A stretch of 8,535 nucleotides of DNA from Gammaproteobacteria bacterium. GTDB taxonomy: Bacteria > Pseudomonadota > Gammaproteobacteria > BMS3Bbin11. Where the stretch lies: positions 1-8,535 of the forward strand of contig DAOVWW010000050.1 in NCBI GenBank assembly GCA_030636465.1. Direction: 5' to 3'. The first letter of the stretch is position 1. Each line of letters begins with the position of its first letter. Shown here piece by piece: positions 1-6,997 of this stretch. The notes under the pieces were generated by a model that made no database searches, was not told where the DNA came from, and saw only the letters and a list, made by a program, of their open reading frames with translations. Position numbers and translations under genes: made by a program.

Positions 1-1
1 G

Positions 2-922
2 AAAGGGGATCTGGGTGCATTGATTTTTGGTGTGTTAATAGCTAATCACCCTAAATCAAACGAAATGGCAAAGGCTTTGTTTAGTTTAAAGGAACTGTTC
101 CTGCTGGGATTCTTCTTAAGTATCGGTATGGCAGGACTACCTGATATATCTATGGTGTTTGCCGTAGTGATATTGTTAGCCGTGTTAATTGTAAAAAGTG
201 GTTTGTTCGTTCTATTATTTTCTCTTTTCCGGGTACGTTCGCGGCCAGCAGCAGCCACTTCATTAATCCTTGGGAATTTTAGTGAGTTTGGATTGATCGT
301 ATCTGTCGTTGCAGTTTCTCAGCAATGGTTGTCTCAAGAATGGTTGGTGACTATGGCATTGCTGGTGTCTATGTCATTTATTGTTTCGTCAGTTATAAAT
401 AACTATTCTGATGATATTTATGCGCGTTTCTGTAGTTCCTTGAAAAAAATGCAGCGAACAAATCGTCTGGAAGGAGATGAAGACTTTGATTTGTCAACAA
501 CGAAAGTTCTGGTCTGTGGTATGGGGCGCGTCGGTACGGGTGCCTATGATTATCTGCTGACACAGGGGCATAAAAAAGTGATGGGGCTGGACTCAGATAA
601 AGTGGTCGTTGAAGAACAATGTGAAAGCGGACGCATTACCCACTTTGCCAATGTCAGCAACCCGGACTTCTGGTCCAGGGTAGATGTGAATAGCAGTAAT
701 ATTGAATGGGTGTTTCTCTGTGCGCCAGGTAATAGTGCGAATGCGAGGGCAGCAAAATTAGCACGTAAATGGGGTTATAAGGGTTTAATCTGTGCCACCA
801 CAAAATTCCCGGATGAAGAAGCTGTTTTAATAGAGGCTGGAGTGGATGCAGTATTTAATATCTATGCTGAGGCCGGAGCAGGGCTTGCAGAAAATGTTCA
901 GAATATCTGCAAAGTCACGTAA
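2..922 (+). CDS. KefB-type cation:proton antiporter with RCK_N domain (5' end missing)
   Basis: This is the C-terminal part of a monovalent cation:proton antiporter of the CPA2 (KefB/Na+-H+ exchanger) family, acting in the inner membrane. The reading frame is open from base 2, so the start lies upstream; the first in-frame ATG at 20 falls inside a membrane helix and is not a credible start. Roughly the first 145 visible residues hold hydrophobic segments typical of the exchanger domain, including LGNFSEFGLIV, which occupies the place of the conserved antiporter helix. A cytoplasmic linker follows, then a Rossmann RCK_N/TrkA-N domain with GMGRVG at 518-535 and an acidic residue at the end of the second strand (GLDSD), the usual NAD(H)-binding pattern. 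The protein ends just after this domain with no TrkA-C domain visible. The transported ion (K+ or Na+) cannot be told from sequence. It converges on deaD. Confidence 0.85.
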   Translation, partial: KGDLGALIFGVLIANHPKSNEMAKALFSLKELFLLGFFLSIGMAGLPDISMVFAVVILLAVLIVKSGLFVLLFSLFRVRSRPAAATSLILGNFSEFGLIVSVVAVSQQWLSQEWLVTMALLVSMSFIVSSVINNYSDDIYARFCSSLKKMQRTNRLEGDEDFDLSTTKVLVCGMGRVGTGAYDYLLTQGHKKVMGLDSDKVVVEEQCESGRITHFANVSNPDFWSRVDVNSSNIEWVFLCAPGNSANARAAKLARKWGYKGLICATTKFPDEEAVLIEAGVDAVFNIYAEAGAGLAENVQNICKVT

Positions 923-923
923 A

Positions 924-1093
924 ACTTAGGGAACCTATGATTAAATCGTCATTGCGAGGAGCAAAGCGACGTGGCAATCTCAAGGTGATTGGTTAAACTG
1001 CATGAGATTGCCACGCGTCGGTGCTCGTGACCGTAGGAAATGCCCGATGGGTGCAATGACGGGATTTATCAATTAATCAGAGATCCCCTAAGT
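924..1093. mobile_element. MITE-like element with 21-bp terminal inverted repeats
   Basis: A non-coding ~170-bp unit fills the gap between two convergent genes. Its ends, 924-944 and 1073-1093, are inverted repeats of 21 bp matching at 18 positions; both begin ACTTAGGG and finish TGATTAA. The outer bases read CTTAG on the left and CTAAG on the right, so a TA dinucleotide (927-928 and 1089-1090) could be the target duplication, as for IS630/Tc1-mariner elements. The end sequence also recalls IS5-family termini, so the parent transposase family is undecided. There is no coding capacity, so any movement would need a transposase supplied elsewhere. A nested palindrome occupies the interior. Its right end overlaps the stop codon of deaD. 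Mobility is inferred from architecture only. Confidence 0.6.
947..1061. repeat. REP-like nested palindrome inside the MITE-like element
   Basis: The outer arms CGTCATTGC (947-955) and GCAATGACG (1053-1061) are perfect 9-bp inverted repeats. An inner pair, CGTGGCAATCTCA (970-982) and TGAGATTGCCACG (1003-1015), is a perfect 13-bp stem with a 20-base loop. A short GAGCA/TGCTC pair (959-963, 1022-1026) lies between them. The TCATTGCGAG and GGCAATCTC words are, from memory, common in dispersed palindromic repeats of many proteobacteria. In RNA from either strand this would fold into a long hairpin, and it could serve as a bidirectional transcription end or mRNA-stabilising structure for the flanking convergent genes. 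No long U-run follows the inner stem, so it is not a classic intrinsic terminator. Confidence 0.65.
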
Positions 1094-2995
1094 ATTTTCC
1101 TTTGTTTCAGGTTTCTTTTGACTGCTAGTTTTTCTTTTACCAGATGAGCTTTTTGAAGCCGGTCTGGACTGTTCGCTACGTTTTGCGGCAGCACCTTTTT
1201 CTTTAGAGCTCCTGGAATCCGAACCTTTTAATTCAGATATATTAATCTTCTTTCCACAAACTCTGGCATTTCTAAGTATGCGCAATGTTTCTGCTGGCAT
1301 GCCTGCGGGCAAATCAACCGTTGCGAAGTCATCAAAGATGTCAATTGAACCGATATAACAGCTGTCGATATCGGCTTCATTAGCGATGGCACCAACCAGG
1401 TTACCGGGTTTTACGTCATCATTATGACCAACTTCTACCCGGTAGCGGGACATTTCGACATCAGGGAAATCTTTTAATTTCCGTGGTCTGCTCTGCTGTG
1501 GTCTGTCGTTATCAAAAGAGCGTTCTCTTCGTCCTTCTTTACGTCCTTCTCGACTCGCACCCTGCCTGTCCGCGCGCTGTCTGTCTGGTCTTCTTTCAGA
1601 TCGGTTATCAGATCGGTTATCAGATCCACGGTCAGAACGTCTTTCCTGACGAGGCTCTTGCTCAGACATAAGCAGTGGGATACCACCCTGGGCAAGTTGT
1701 GCCAGTGCTGCGGCTATATCCATTGGGTCGTTACTGCTTTCTTCCTGATATTCTGTGATCAATTTCTTAAACATGGATAGATCATGATTTGACAGCGTAT
1801 CGCTAATTTTTTGCTTGAAGGCTTTAGTGCGCAGTTCATTGACGGCCTTGGCCGTTGGGAATTTCATCGGCTCTATGGTCTGCCTGCTGACGCGCTCGAT
1901 GCTTTTCAGCATACGCTTCTCACGCGGGGCAACAAAAAGTATGGCATCACCGCTGCGTCCGGCACGTCCGGTGCGCCCGATGCGATGTACATAGGTTTCA
2001 GGATCGTAAGGAATATCGTAATTGATGACGTGGCTGATACGCGGGACGTCAAGACCACGTGCTGCTACATCGGTGGCGACGAGGATATCAATTTTGCCGT
2101 TCTTTAATTTCTGAATTGTCTGCTCACGCGTTTTCTGCTGGATGTCGCCATTAATGGCGGCAGCGGCAAAACCTCGTGCGGATAATTTATCTGCCAGTTC
2201 TACTGTAGCGGTTTTGGTACGGACAAATATCAGCATCGCATCGAATTCCTCTACTTCGAGGATGCGGGTGAGAGCATCGAGCTTCTGATGACCTGGGACC
2301 TGCCAGTAACGCTGGCGGATCGTTGTTGCCGTGGTTGTTTTGGACTTAACTTTTATGATTTTGGGACTATTCAAAAAGCGTTCTGCAACCTTACGAATAA
2401 TATTTGGCATAGTGGCGGAGAATAATGCAATTTGCCGCTGCTCCGGAATCTTTTCCATGACCCATTCAACATCATCGATAAAGCCCATACGCAACATTTC
2501 ATCGGCTTCATCAAGGACTAGTGCTTTCAGTCCTTTAAGGTTTAGTGTGCCGCGTTTTATATGGTCCATCACGCGTCCGGGGGTACCTACAACGACATGG
2601 ACGCCACGCTTGAGTGGTCTTAACTGTAAATTGTATGCCTGGCCACCGTATATAGGCAGCACGTGAAAGCCTTTCAAGTAACGCGCATAGGTCTGAATTG
2701 CTTCCGCTACCTGTATGGCGAGTTCCCGGGTAGGAGCCAGCACCAGTACCTGTGGCTGGGCCTTCTTGATATCAATTAAATCAAGCAGGGGCAGGGCGAA
2801 AGCCGCCGTTTTACCTGTACCAGTTTGCGCTTGACCTATAATGTCTTCGCCATTAAGTAAAAGTGGAATACATTCCTGCTGGATTGGCGAAGGCGACTCA
2901 TAGCCTATATCATCGAGTGCTTTCATCAGGTTAGATGATAGTCCCAGGCTTTTAAAATCGGCAGTTTTTTCTGGTGATGATTCTGATGAAGACAT
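1088..2995 (-). CDS. deaD: DEAD-box ATP-dependent RNA helicase, DeaD/CsdA type
   Basis: This 635-residue protein unwinds structured RNA using ATP; relatives act in large ribosomal subunit assembly and in mRNA folding and decay at low temperature. All core motifs are present: Q motif near F14-Q39, Walker A AQTGTGKT (56-63), PTRELA (88-93), DEAD (162-165), SAT (193-195) and HRIGRTGR (337-344). After the two RecA-like domains comes an Arg/Asp/Ser-rich stretch (about 445-510), then a DbpA-type RNA-binding (RRM-like) domain (about 515-590) and a Lys/Ser-rich tail, matching the CsdA layout. I prefer the start at 2995 (MSSSESS) over an in-frame ATG at 3031: the latter overlaps a TATAAT box and would add 12 residues unlike the family. 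The Shine-Dalgarno sequence is weak (TAGG). The stop codon TAG (1090-1088) lies in the terminal repeat of the MITE-like element. It is divergent from modA. Confidence 0.93.
   Translation of the reverse strand: MSSSESSPEKTADFKSLGLSSNLMKALDDIGYESPSPIQQECIPLLLNGEDIIGQAQTGTGKTAAFALPLLDLIDIKKAQPQVLVLAPTRELAIQVAEAIQTYARYLKGFHVLPIYGGQAYNLQLRPLKRGVHVVVGTPGRVMDHIKRGTLNLKGLKALVLDEADEMLRMGFIDDVEWVMEKIPEQRQIALFSATMPNIIRKVAERFLNSPKIIKVKSKTTTATTIRQRYWQVPGHQKLDALTRILEVEEFDAMLIFVRTKTATVELADKLSARGFAAAAINGDIQQKTREQTIQKLKNGKIDILVATDVAARGLDVPRISHVINYDIPYDPETYVHRIGRTGRAGRSGDAILFVAPREKRMLKSIERVSRQTIEPMKFPTAKAVNELRTKAFKQKISDTLSNHDLSMFKKLITEYQEESSNDPMDIAAALAQLAQGGIPLLMSEQEPRQERRSDRGSDNRSDNRSERRPDRQRADRQGASREGRKEGRRERSFDNDRPQQSRPRKLKDFPDVEMSRYRVEVGHNDDVKPGNLVGAIANEADIDSCYIGSIDIFDDFATVDLPAGMPAETLRILRNARVCGKKINISELKGSDSRSSKEKGAAAKRSEQSRPASKSSSGKRKTSSQKKPETKENT
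1597..1626. repeat. 12-bp tandem repeat within deaD
   Basis: CAGATCGGTTAT occurs twice in direct succession (1597-1608, 1609-1620), followed by a partial third copy CAGATC (1621-1626). In the deaD frame it encodes the repeated Ser-Asp-Asn-Arg unit of the charged linker. The unit is a multiple of three, so slippage would change linker length without a frameshift. The linker is probably disordered and should tolerate such changes. Confidence 0.75.
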
Positions 2996-3029
2996 GGTAG
3001 GCCTATATGCGAGCAGGGAATGACCGAGC

Positions 3030-3058
3030 ATTATACGTTATATTAGTAGGTTATTATA
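3030..3058 (-). promoter_or_regulatory. Probable deaD promoter region
   Basis: On the minus strand a perfect TATAAT lies at 3035-3030, placing transcription start near 3023 and giving a leader of about 27 bases before the deaD ATG at 2995. A second TATAAT lies at 3058-3053. No good TTGACA match is found 16-18 bases upstream of either, but the region is very AT-rich. The first box overlaps the alternative upstream ATG at 3031, which argues against that start. Promoter activity is inferred from the motif alone. Confidence 0.4.
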
Positions 3059-3066
3059 TAGGCGAT
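3036..3066. promoter_or_regulatory. Possible ModE-type operator upstream of modA
   Basis: An imperfect inverted repeat lies in the divergent deaD-modA region. The left half is CGTTATATT (3036-3044); the right half TATATAGGCGAT (3055-3066) reads ATCGCCTATATA on the other strand. Known ModE operators in front of modA in gammaproteobacteria have half-sites of the form CGnTATAT facing each other; the left half here fits well, while the right half has one extra base and the spacing is wider than I recall for E. coli. The site ends 11 bases before the modA ATG and would overlap both the modA promoter and the -35 region of deaD. No modE gene is in the window. I treat this as a candidate only. Confidence 0.3.
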
Positions 3067-3077
3067 ATTAATAGTTC

Positions 3078-3836
3078 ATGAATAGAAAGAAAATAATGAT
3101 CTTAAAATTACTCGTCGCACTAGCATTAATGCTTAGCAGTTCACTTTCGTATGCTGCTGAGATTCGTATCGCTGTGGCCAGCAATTTTACGCGCGCGATG
3201 ATGGGCCTGGTGCAGCAGTTTGAGGCTGATACCGGGCATAAAGTAAAACTGGTGTTTGGATCGACGGGCAAGCACTATGCACAAATAAAAAATGGTGCAC
3301 CCTTTGATGCCTTTTTTGCGGCGGATATGAAAAGACCCAAATTGCTTGAAGATGAGGGCCTGGCTGTGCCAGATAGTCGTTTCAGCTATGCACTTGGCAG
3401 GCTGGTCCTGTGGAGTCCAGAGACGGGTTATGTTGATTCAGCGGGCAAGGTGTTGTCTGATGGCAGCTACTATCACCTTGCCATCGCAAACCCAAAGCTT
3501 GCACCTTATGGCCGGGCCGCAAAAGAAGTATTGCAGTCGCGCGGGTTATGGAAGGCAATGAAGGGCAGGGCGGTACGTGGTGAAAATATCGGCCAGGCCT
3601 TTCAGTTTGTCCATAGCGGTAATGCTGAACTGGGTTTTGTGGCCTATTCACAGGTGAAATATCCAGGTCAGTCTATTATTGGTTCTTACTGGGAAGTGCC
3701 TCAGACGCTTTATTCTCCTATCCTGCAGCAGGCTGTTGTATTGAAAGATACCGCCGTGACACGAGCTTTTATTAAGTATATTAAAAGTAAGCCCGCATTG
3801 GAGATAATTCAAGATTATGGATACGATGTACCTTAA
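3078..3836 (+). CDS. modA: Molybdate ABC transporter periplasmic binding protein ModA
   Basis: The 252-residue precursor is exported to the periplasm, where it captures molybdate or tungstate and delivers it to ModBC. Residues 2-5 (NRKK) and the following hydrophobic stretch form a Sec signal peptide, with SYA (24-26) as the likely signal peptidase I site. The mature protein has the marks of the Azotobacter-type ModA subfamily: ASNF (34-37), GSTG (61-64), [12 protein letters not shown] (72-83) and APYG (142-145), which by family knowledge contribute ligands that hydrogen-bond the oxyanion through Ser, Asn and Tyr. The start at 3078 gives a proper basic N-region; an ATG at 3096 is possible, and neither has a strong Shine-Dalgarno sequence (AGGCG lies 13 bases upstream of 3078). 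Its TAA overlaps the modB ATG by one base, so translation is probably coupled. Confidence 0.92.
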   Translation: MNRKKIMILKLLVALALMLSSSLSYAAEIRIAVASNFTRAMMGLVQQFEADTGHKVKLVFGSTGKHYAQIKNGAPFDAFFAADMKRPKLLEDEGLAVPDSRFSYALGRLVLWSPETGYVDSAGKVLSDGSYYHLAIANPKLAPYGRAAKEVLQSRGLWKAMKGRAVRGENIGQAFQFVHSGNAELGFVAYSQVKYPGQSIIGSYWEVPQTLYSPILQQAVVLKDTAVTRAFIKYIKSKPALEIIQDYGYDVP

Positions 3837-4516
3837 TGTTCAACGAAGCTGATCTCACTGCACTTGCGATCACCCTGAAACTTGCCGGGGTGACGACCCT
3901 TATCTTGTTACTGCTGGGAACACCGCTGGCCTGGTGGATGGCGCGTAGTCGCTGGCGATACAAATTCCTGCTGGAAGCTGTAGTGGCTTTGCCACTGGTT
4001 TTACCCCCTACCGTACTGGGTTTTTACCTGTTGATCACACTGGGGCCACATGGTCCTGTAGGGGGGCTGATGGAGTCATTGGGCGGCAGGCCTCTGGCCT
4101 TTACCTTTACCGGTCTGGTTATTGGTTCTGTGATTTATTCCATGCCCTTTGTTATACAACCGCTGCAAAATGCCTTTGAAGCCATCGGAAGGCGCCCACT
4201 GGAAGTCGCAGCAACCCTGCGTGCTTCGCCACTTGACCGTTTTTTTACAGTCGCCATGCCGCTAGCCAGGCCCGGGTTTTTAACGGCTGCGGTACTGGGT
4301 TTTGCTCATACGCTCGGTGAATTCGGTGTGGTGTTGATGATAGGCGGAAATATACCCGGTGAGACGCAGGTAGTTTCTATTGCCATCTATGATCATGTCG
4401 AGGGAATGGAATATGCCCATGCACACTGGTTGTCTGCCGGGTTGTTATTGCTTTCATTTTTGATGTTATTGACGGTCTATGGTCTGAATCGACGTTTCAG
4501 GATCATGCAGTCATGA
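3836..4516 (+). CDS. modB: Molybdate ABC transporter permease ModB
   Basis: The 226-residue inner-membrane permease forms the homodimeric molybdate channel of the ModABC importer. It has about five to six hydrophobic segments, a [14 protein letters not shown] motif (53-66) characteristic of ModB, and the cytoplasmic EAA coupling loop at about 123-147 ([10 protein letters not shown]) that contacts the ATPase. The glycine usual in the EAA motif is Arg129 here; I believe this is common in the Azotobacter/Pseudomonas-like ModB branch rather than a defect. The segment [18 protein letters not shown] is also typical of ModB. The length matches the family (about 225-230). It starts within the modA stop (TAATG) and its TGA overlaps the modC ATG (ATGA), so all three mod genes form one tightly coupled operon. 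Confidence 0.95.
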   Translation: MFNEADLTALAITLKLAGVTTLILLLLGTPLAWWMARSRWRYKFLLEAVVALPLVLPPTVLGFYLLITLGPHGPVGGLMESLGGRPLAFTFTGLVIGSVIYSMPFVIQPLQNAFEAIGRRPLEVAATLRASPLDRFFTVAMPLARPGFLTAAVLGFAHTLGEFGVVLMIGGNIPGETQVVSIAIYDHVEGMEYAHAHWLSAGLLLLSFLMLLTVYGLNRRFRIMQS

Positions 4517-5580
4517 GCATAGAGGCGAGATTTGAAATCAACAAGGGTGACTTCAAGCTGGATGTAGATCTGAATATTCCTGCCACTGGCGTTACTTCTT
4601 TGCTCGGCCCCTCGGGTTGTGGCAAGACTACATTACTGCGTGCTATTGCCGGCCTGGAAAAGAGTCAGGCCGGTTACCTGAATGTTGCAGGAGATATCTG
4701 GCAAAATGCTGACCAGTTCGTCCCTCCACATAAGCGCCCGCTAGGGTATGTATTTCAGGAGTCCAGCCTGTTCGCACACATAAATGTGCGCAGCAATATT
4801 GAATACGGTTACAGACGCCTGGCTGAACCTGAGCGTAAAATTTCACTGGATAAAGCTATCGAGTTATCCGGTGTCGGCCATTTGCTTGAACGTAAGCCGG
4901 GCACATTATCCGGAGGAGAGCGTCAGCGAGTAGCCATTGCCAGGGCACTGGCGGTAAGCCCGGGAATTCTGCTAATGGATGAGCCTCTGGCAGCACTGGA
5001 TGCTGCACGCAAACAGGAAATCCTGCCTTATCTTGAATCCATGCATGATGAACTCGATATACCCATCATTTACGTCAGTCACTCAACGGACGAAGTGGCC
5101 AGGCTGGCCGATCACCTGGTCTTATTAGATAAGGGCAAGGTCATTGCATTCGGGGCAACAGCGGAGATGCTAACGCGCCTGGATCTACCACTTGCCCGCG
5201 GGGCCGATGCAGAGGCACTTATCGAGGCCGTGGTGGCCGGGCATGATGATGAATATTCTCTAACCTATCTGGATTTTCCGGGAGGCCGGTTTACTGTCAC
5301 TCAAAAACCTCTGGAGATAGGTAAAACGGTCCGCTTGAGAGTGGTTGCTCGTGACGTCAGCCTCACTCTGGAACACCAGGCAGATACCAGTATTCTGAAT
5401 ATTTTCCCTGTCATTATCGATGAATTAATACCAGTAGGCAGTTCACAATTGACGGTGAGGTTACTGGCAAATGATGTTCCATTATTATCAAAGGTAACAA
5501 GAAAATCCGCCGCTTTACTGGGTCTGGAAACGGGCAAGAAGGTTTATGCCCAAGCCAAAAGTGTTGCTTTGTTGGCCTGA
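4513..5580 (+). CDS. modC: Molybdate ABC transporter ATP-binding protein ModC
   Basis: The 355-residue ATPase drives molybdate import and works as a dimer on the cytoplasmic face of ModB. Nucleotide-binding motifs are all present: Walker [10 protein letters not shown] (32-40), Q-loop Q82, signature LSGGERQ (132-138), Walker B ILLMDEP (152-158) and switch histidine H190. The C-terminal part, about 285-352, is a TOBE/Mop-like domain, which in ModC proteins can bind oxyanions and regulate transport. The length agrees with E. coli ModC (about 352). The start ATG overlaps the modB stop as ATGA, with no separate strong ribosome binding site, consistent with coupled translation. It is the last gene of the operon; no convincing terminator hairpin follows it directly. 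Confidence 0.96.
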   Translation: MSIEARFEINKGDFKLDVDLNIPATGVTSLLGPSGCGKTTLLRAIAGLEKSQAGYLNVAGDIWQNADQFVPPHKRPLGYVFQESSLFAHINVRSNIEYGYRRLAEPERKISLDKAIELSGVGHLLERKPGTLSGGERQRVAIARALAVSPGILLMDEPLAALDAARKQEILPYLESMHDELDIPIIYVSHSTDEVARLADHLVLLDKGKVIAFGATAEMLTRLDLPLARGADAEALIEAVVAGHDDEYSLTYLDFPGGRFTVTQKPLEIGKTVRLRVVARDVSLTLEHQADTSILNIFPVIIDELIPVGSSQLTVRLLANDVPLLSKVTRKSAALLGLETGKKVYAQAKSVALLA

Positions 5581-5593
5581 TCTACATTATGCG

Positions 5594-5721
5594 TACCCCT
5601 TATACTCATAAAATAAATTAATGGCATCATCAGTCATGATAAATATTATTAATCACGTAGTGCAGGTTTTTGATTTAGTATTACCTTATAAATAGAAGGG
5701 GTAATGGTTTTATAACCCTTT
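5594..5721 (+). other. AT-rich intergenic leader with alternative complementary segments
   Basis: The gap between modC and the small gene (5581-5779) is AT-rich and non-coding. TACCCCTT (5594-5601) and AAGGGGTA (5696-5703) are perfect 8-bp complements about 95 bases apart. The second segment can instead form a local hairpin: AAGGGGT (5696-5702) with ACCCTTT (5715-5721), including one G:U pair, extended by two A:T pairs past an A-A mismatch. The CCTTT of that arm is also complementary to AAAGG of the downstream Shine-Dalgarno sequence. Such short complements may arise by chance; a regulatory role is only a hypothesis. Confidence 0.25.
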
Positions 5722-5763
5722 ATAGGTATATGTAAGTTTGTTGCATAGACATAAATCTCAATC

Positions 5764-5771
5764 AAAGGAGG
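5764..5771 (+). promoter_or_regulatory. Strong Shine-Dalgarno site of the small membrane protein gene
   Basis: AAAGGAGG lies 8 bases before the ATG at 5780. It is the strongest ribosome binding site in the window, and it decides the start against the in-frame ATG at 5738, which has nothing comparable upstream. Confidence 0.8.
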
Positions 5772-5779
5772 TATTTATT

Positions 5780-6022
5780 ATGCAAAAGACCACTACTCAA
5801 AACGAGGGCCTACCCTTTAGATGTCCTATGTTATGCGTTTCCCTGGCCAGTGCATCACTTATGCTGGTGGCCATAATTTCACTCTATAGCATGGATTACA
5901 TCTCTAGTAGTGTAGCTATGTGGGCAACCTTTAGTGTGTTTCTTTTGGCAGCTGTCTATGAGTCTGCTCTTGTGTTCACACTTGTTAGGCACATGATCAA
6001 TAAAGTCCCAAAAGAGTCATAG
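5780..6022 (+). CDS. Small two-helix membrane protein of unknown function
   Basis: I do not recognise this 80-residue protein. It has a short polar N-terminus, a Cys-x3-Cys pair (C15, C19) just before the first hydrophobic helix (about 17-37), a short loop rich in Ser, and a second helix (about 45-69) that carries a buried-looking acidic residue, E61. The C-terminus RHMINKVPKES is basic, and with R14 this predicts both ends in the cytoplasm. There is no signal peptidase site and no known motif. The near-perfect Shine-Dalgarno sequence and the terminator-like hairpin just downstream support a real, separately expressed gene. It lies about 200 bases after modC with its own leader, so it need not belong to the mod operon. 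It could be a small inner-membrane partner of a larger complex, but nothing here identifies that partner. Confidence 0.7.
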   Translation: MQKTTTQNEGLPFRCPMLCVSLASASLMLVAIISLYSMDYISSSVAMWATFSVFLLAAVYESALVFTLVRHMINKVPKES

Positions 6023-6032
6023 ACACTATTAA

Positions 6033-6069
6033 CAAAACTGGGATTATCCATAGCCTGATCCCGGTTTTG
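6033..6069. terminator. Probable bidirectional intrinsic terminator
   Basis: CAAAACTGGGAT (6033-6044) and ATCCCGGTTTTG (6058-6069) form a 12-bp stem with a 13-base loop. On the plus strand the single mispair is a U:G wobble, and the stem ends in UUUU; on the minus strand the distal arm is followed by TTTTGTT. It can therefore end transcripts of the small membrane protein gene and of the ubiD-ubiT-yhcC operon, which converge here. The stem overlaps the last codons and stop of the yhcC-like gene. Confidence 0.65.
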
Positions 6070-6985
6070 ATTTACCAATTTTCCCCTGAATGCTTCCTCG
6101 TCGGAGCAACTCATTCTCTATTCCATTCAGGACCCGCCACTTCCACTCACACCACTGCGGGGTGAGTAGTATTGATTCTGAAGCGGTTGCTGTCAGGCGG
6201 TGATAGATTACCTCTGGGGGAGTGATCTCGACCAGGTCGGCCACAATCTGTATATACTCACCCATAGTCAGCGGTGAGTAGTCGCCCTTGCGCCACTCAT
6301 TGGCTAGCTGGGTTCCCTTGACGACATGCAGTGGATGCAGTTTTAGCCCCTGGCTGCCCTGATCCAGAACCCGTTCCAGGCTCATTCTTATATGTGCTGG
6401 GTCTTCACCGGGTAGTCCTGCGATCAGGTGGGTGCATACCGAAATCTCACGTTGCCTGGCGTCTTTCATCGCCTGACGATATTCAGCAAAGCCATGACCA
6501 CGGTTAACCCGTTCCAGACTATGGTCAAAGGCCGATTGCAAACCCAGCTCTAGCCATATCTCATGACCTTGCTGTTGATAGTCAGCCAGCAGATCCAGCA
6601 CCGCCGGTGGCACGCAGTCCGGTCGAGTGCCGATAGAAAGACCGATTACATCAGGCTCGGCCAGTGCCTCATCGTAGAGTTCCTTGAGTCGTGATGGATC
6701 ATCGTAGGTGTTGGTATAGGCCTGAAAATAGGCGAGGTATTTTTTTGCACCGGTACGCTTGAGGATTACCTGCCGTCCGGCTTCGATCTGTTCAGATACC
6801 GTTTCCGGTTTGCGTGCATTCGGATTAAATGAGCTGTTGTTACAGAAGGTGCAGCCGCCGCGGCCCTTGCTGCCATCACGGTTGGGGCAGGTGAAACCGG
6901 CATTTATCGCCAGTTTATGGACCCGCTCTCCATGCTTCTTAAGCATCCACTGACCAAAGGTGGTCACCACATCCGATAAGGCCAT
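6044..6985 (-). CDS. yhcC: YhcC-family radical SAM protein
   Basis: The 313-residue protein belongs to the YhcC family of radical S-adenosylmethionine enzymes (TIGR01212 type), whose reaction is not established to my knowledge. The N-terminus carries the cluster-binding cysteines C33, C45 and C48 in the form CPNRDGSKGRGGCTFC; the wide first spacing (x11) is characteristic of this family and resembles Elp3-type radical SAM proteins rather than the classic CxxxCxxC. Downstream come GLSIGTRPDC, ELGLQS and HLIAGLPGE, the usual strands of the radical SAM barrel. The length matches E. coli YhcC (about 309). The start at 6985 has GGAAA six bases upstream and lies 12 bases after the ubiT stop, so it is very probably co-transcribed with ubiT and ubiD. 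A quinone-related role can only be guessed from context. Confidence 0.88.
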   Translation of the reverse strand: MALSDVVTTFGQWMLKKHGERVHKLAINAGFTCPNRDGSKGRGGCTFCNNSSFNPNARKPETVSEQIEAGRQVILKRTGAKKYLAYFQAYTNTYDDPSRLKELYDEALAEPDVIGLSIGTRPDCVPPAVLDLLADYQQQGHEIWLELGLQSAFDHSLERVNRGHGFAEYRQAMKDARQREISVCTHLIAGLPGEDPAHIRMSLERVLDQGSQGLKLHPLHVVKGTQLANEWRKGDYSPLTMGEYIQIVADLVEITPPEVIYHRLTATASESILLTPQWCEWKWRVLNGIENELLRRGSIQGKIGKSKPGSGYG

Positions 6986-6997
6986 CGTGTTTCCGGA

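Noticed and set aside
1811..2666. Two plus-strand open frames (1811-2107 and 2331-2666) within deaD
   Set aside because: Both are antisense to conserved helicase motifs, have no family resemblance and no start signals.
2996..3031. Longer DeaD start at 3031
   Set aside because: The ATG overlaps the TATAAT box of the likely promoter, and the 12 extra residues do not resemble DeaD N-termini.
5654..5662. Short palindrome CACGTAGTG in the modC downstream gap as an operator
   Set aside because: It is too short and too near chance expectation in AT-rich DNA, and it is not linked to a clear promoter.
5738..5779. Longer start for the small membrane protein at 5738
   Set aside because: It lacks a ribosome binding site and would be translated through the near-perfect Shine-Dalgarno sequence that serves the ATG at 5780.
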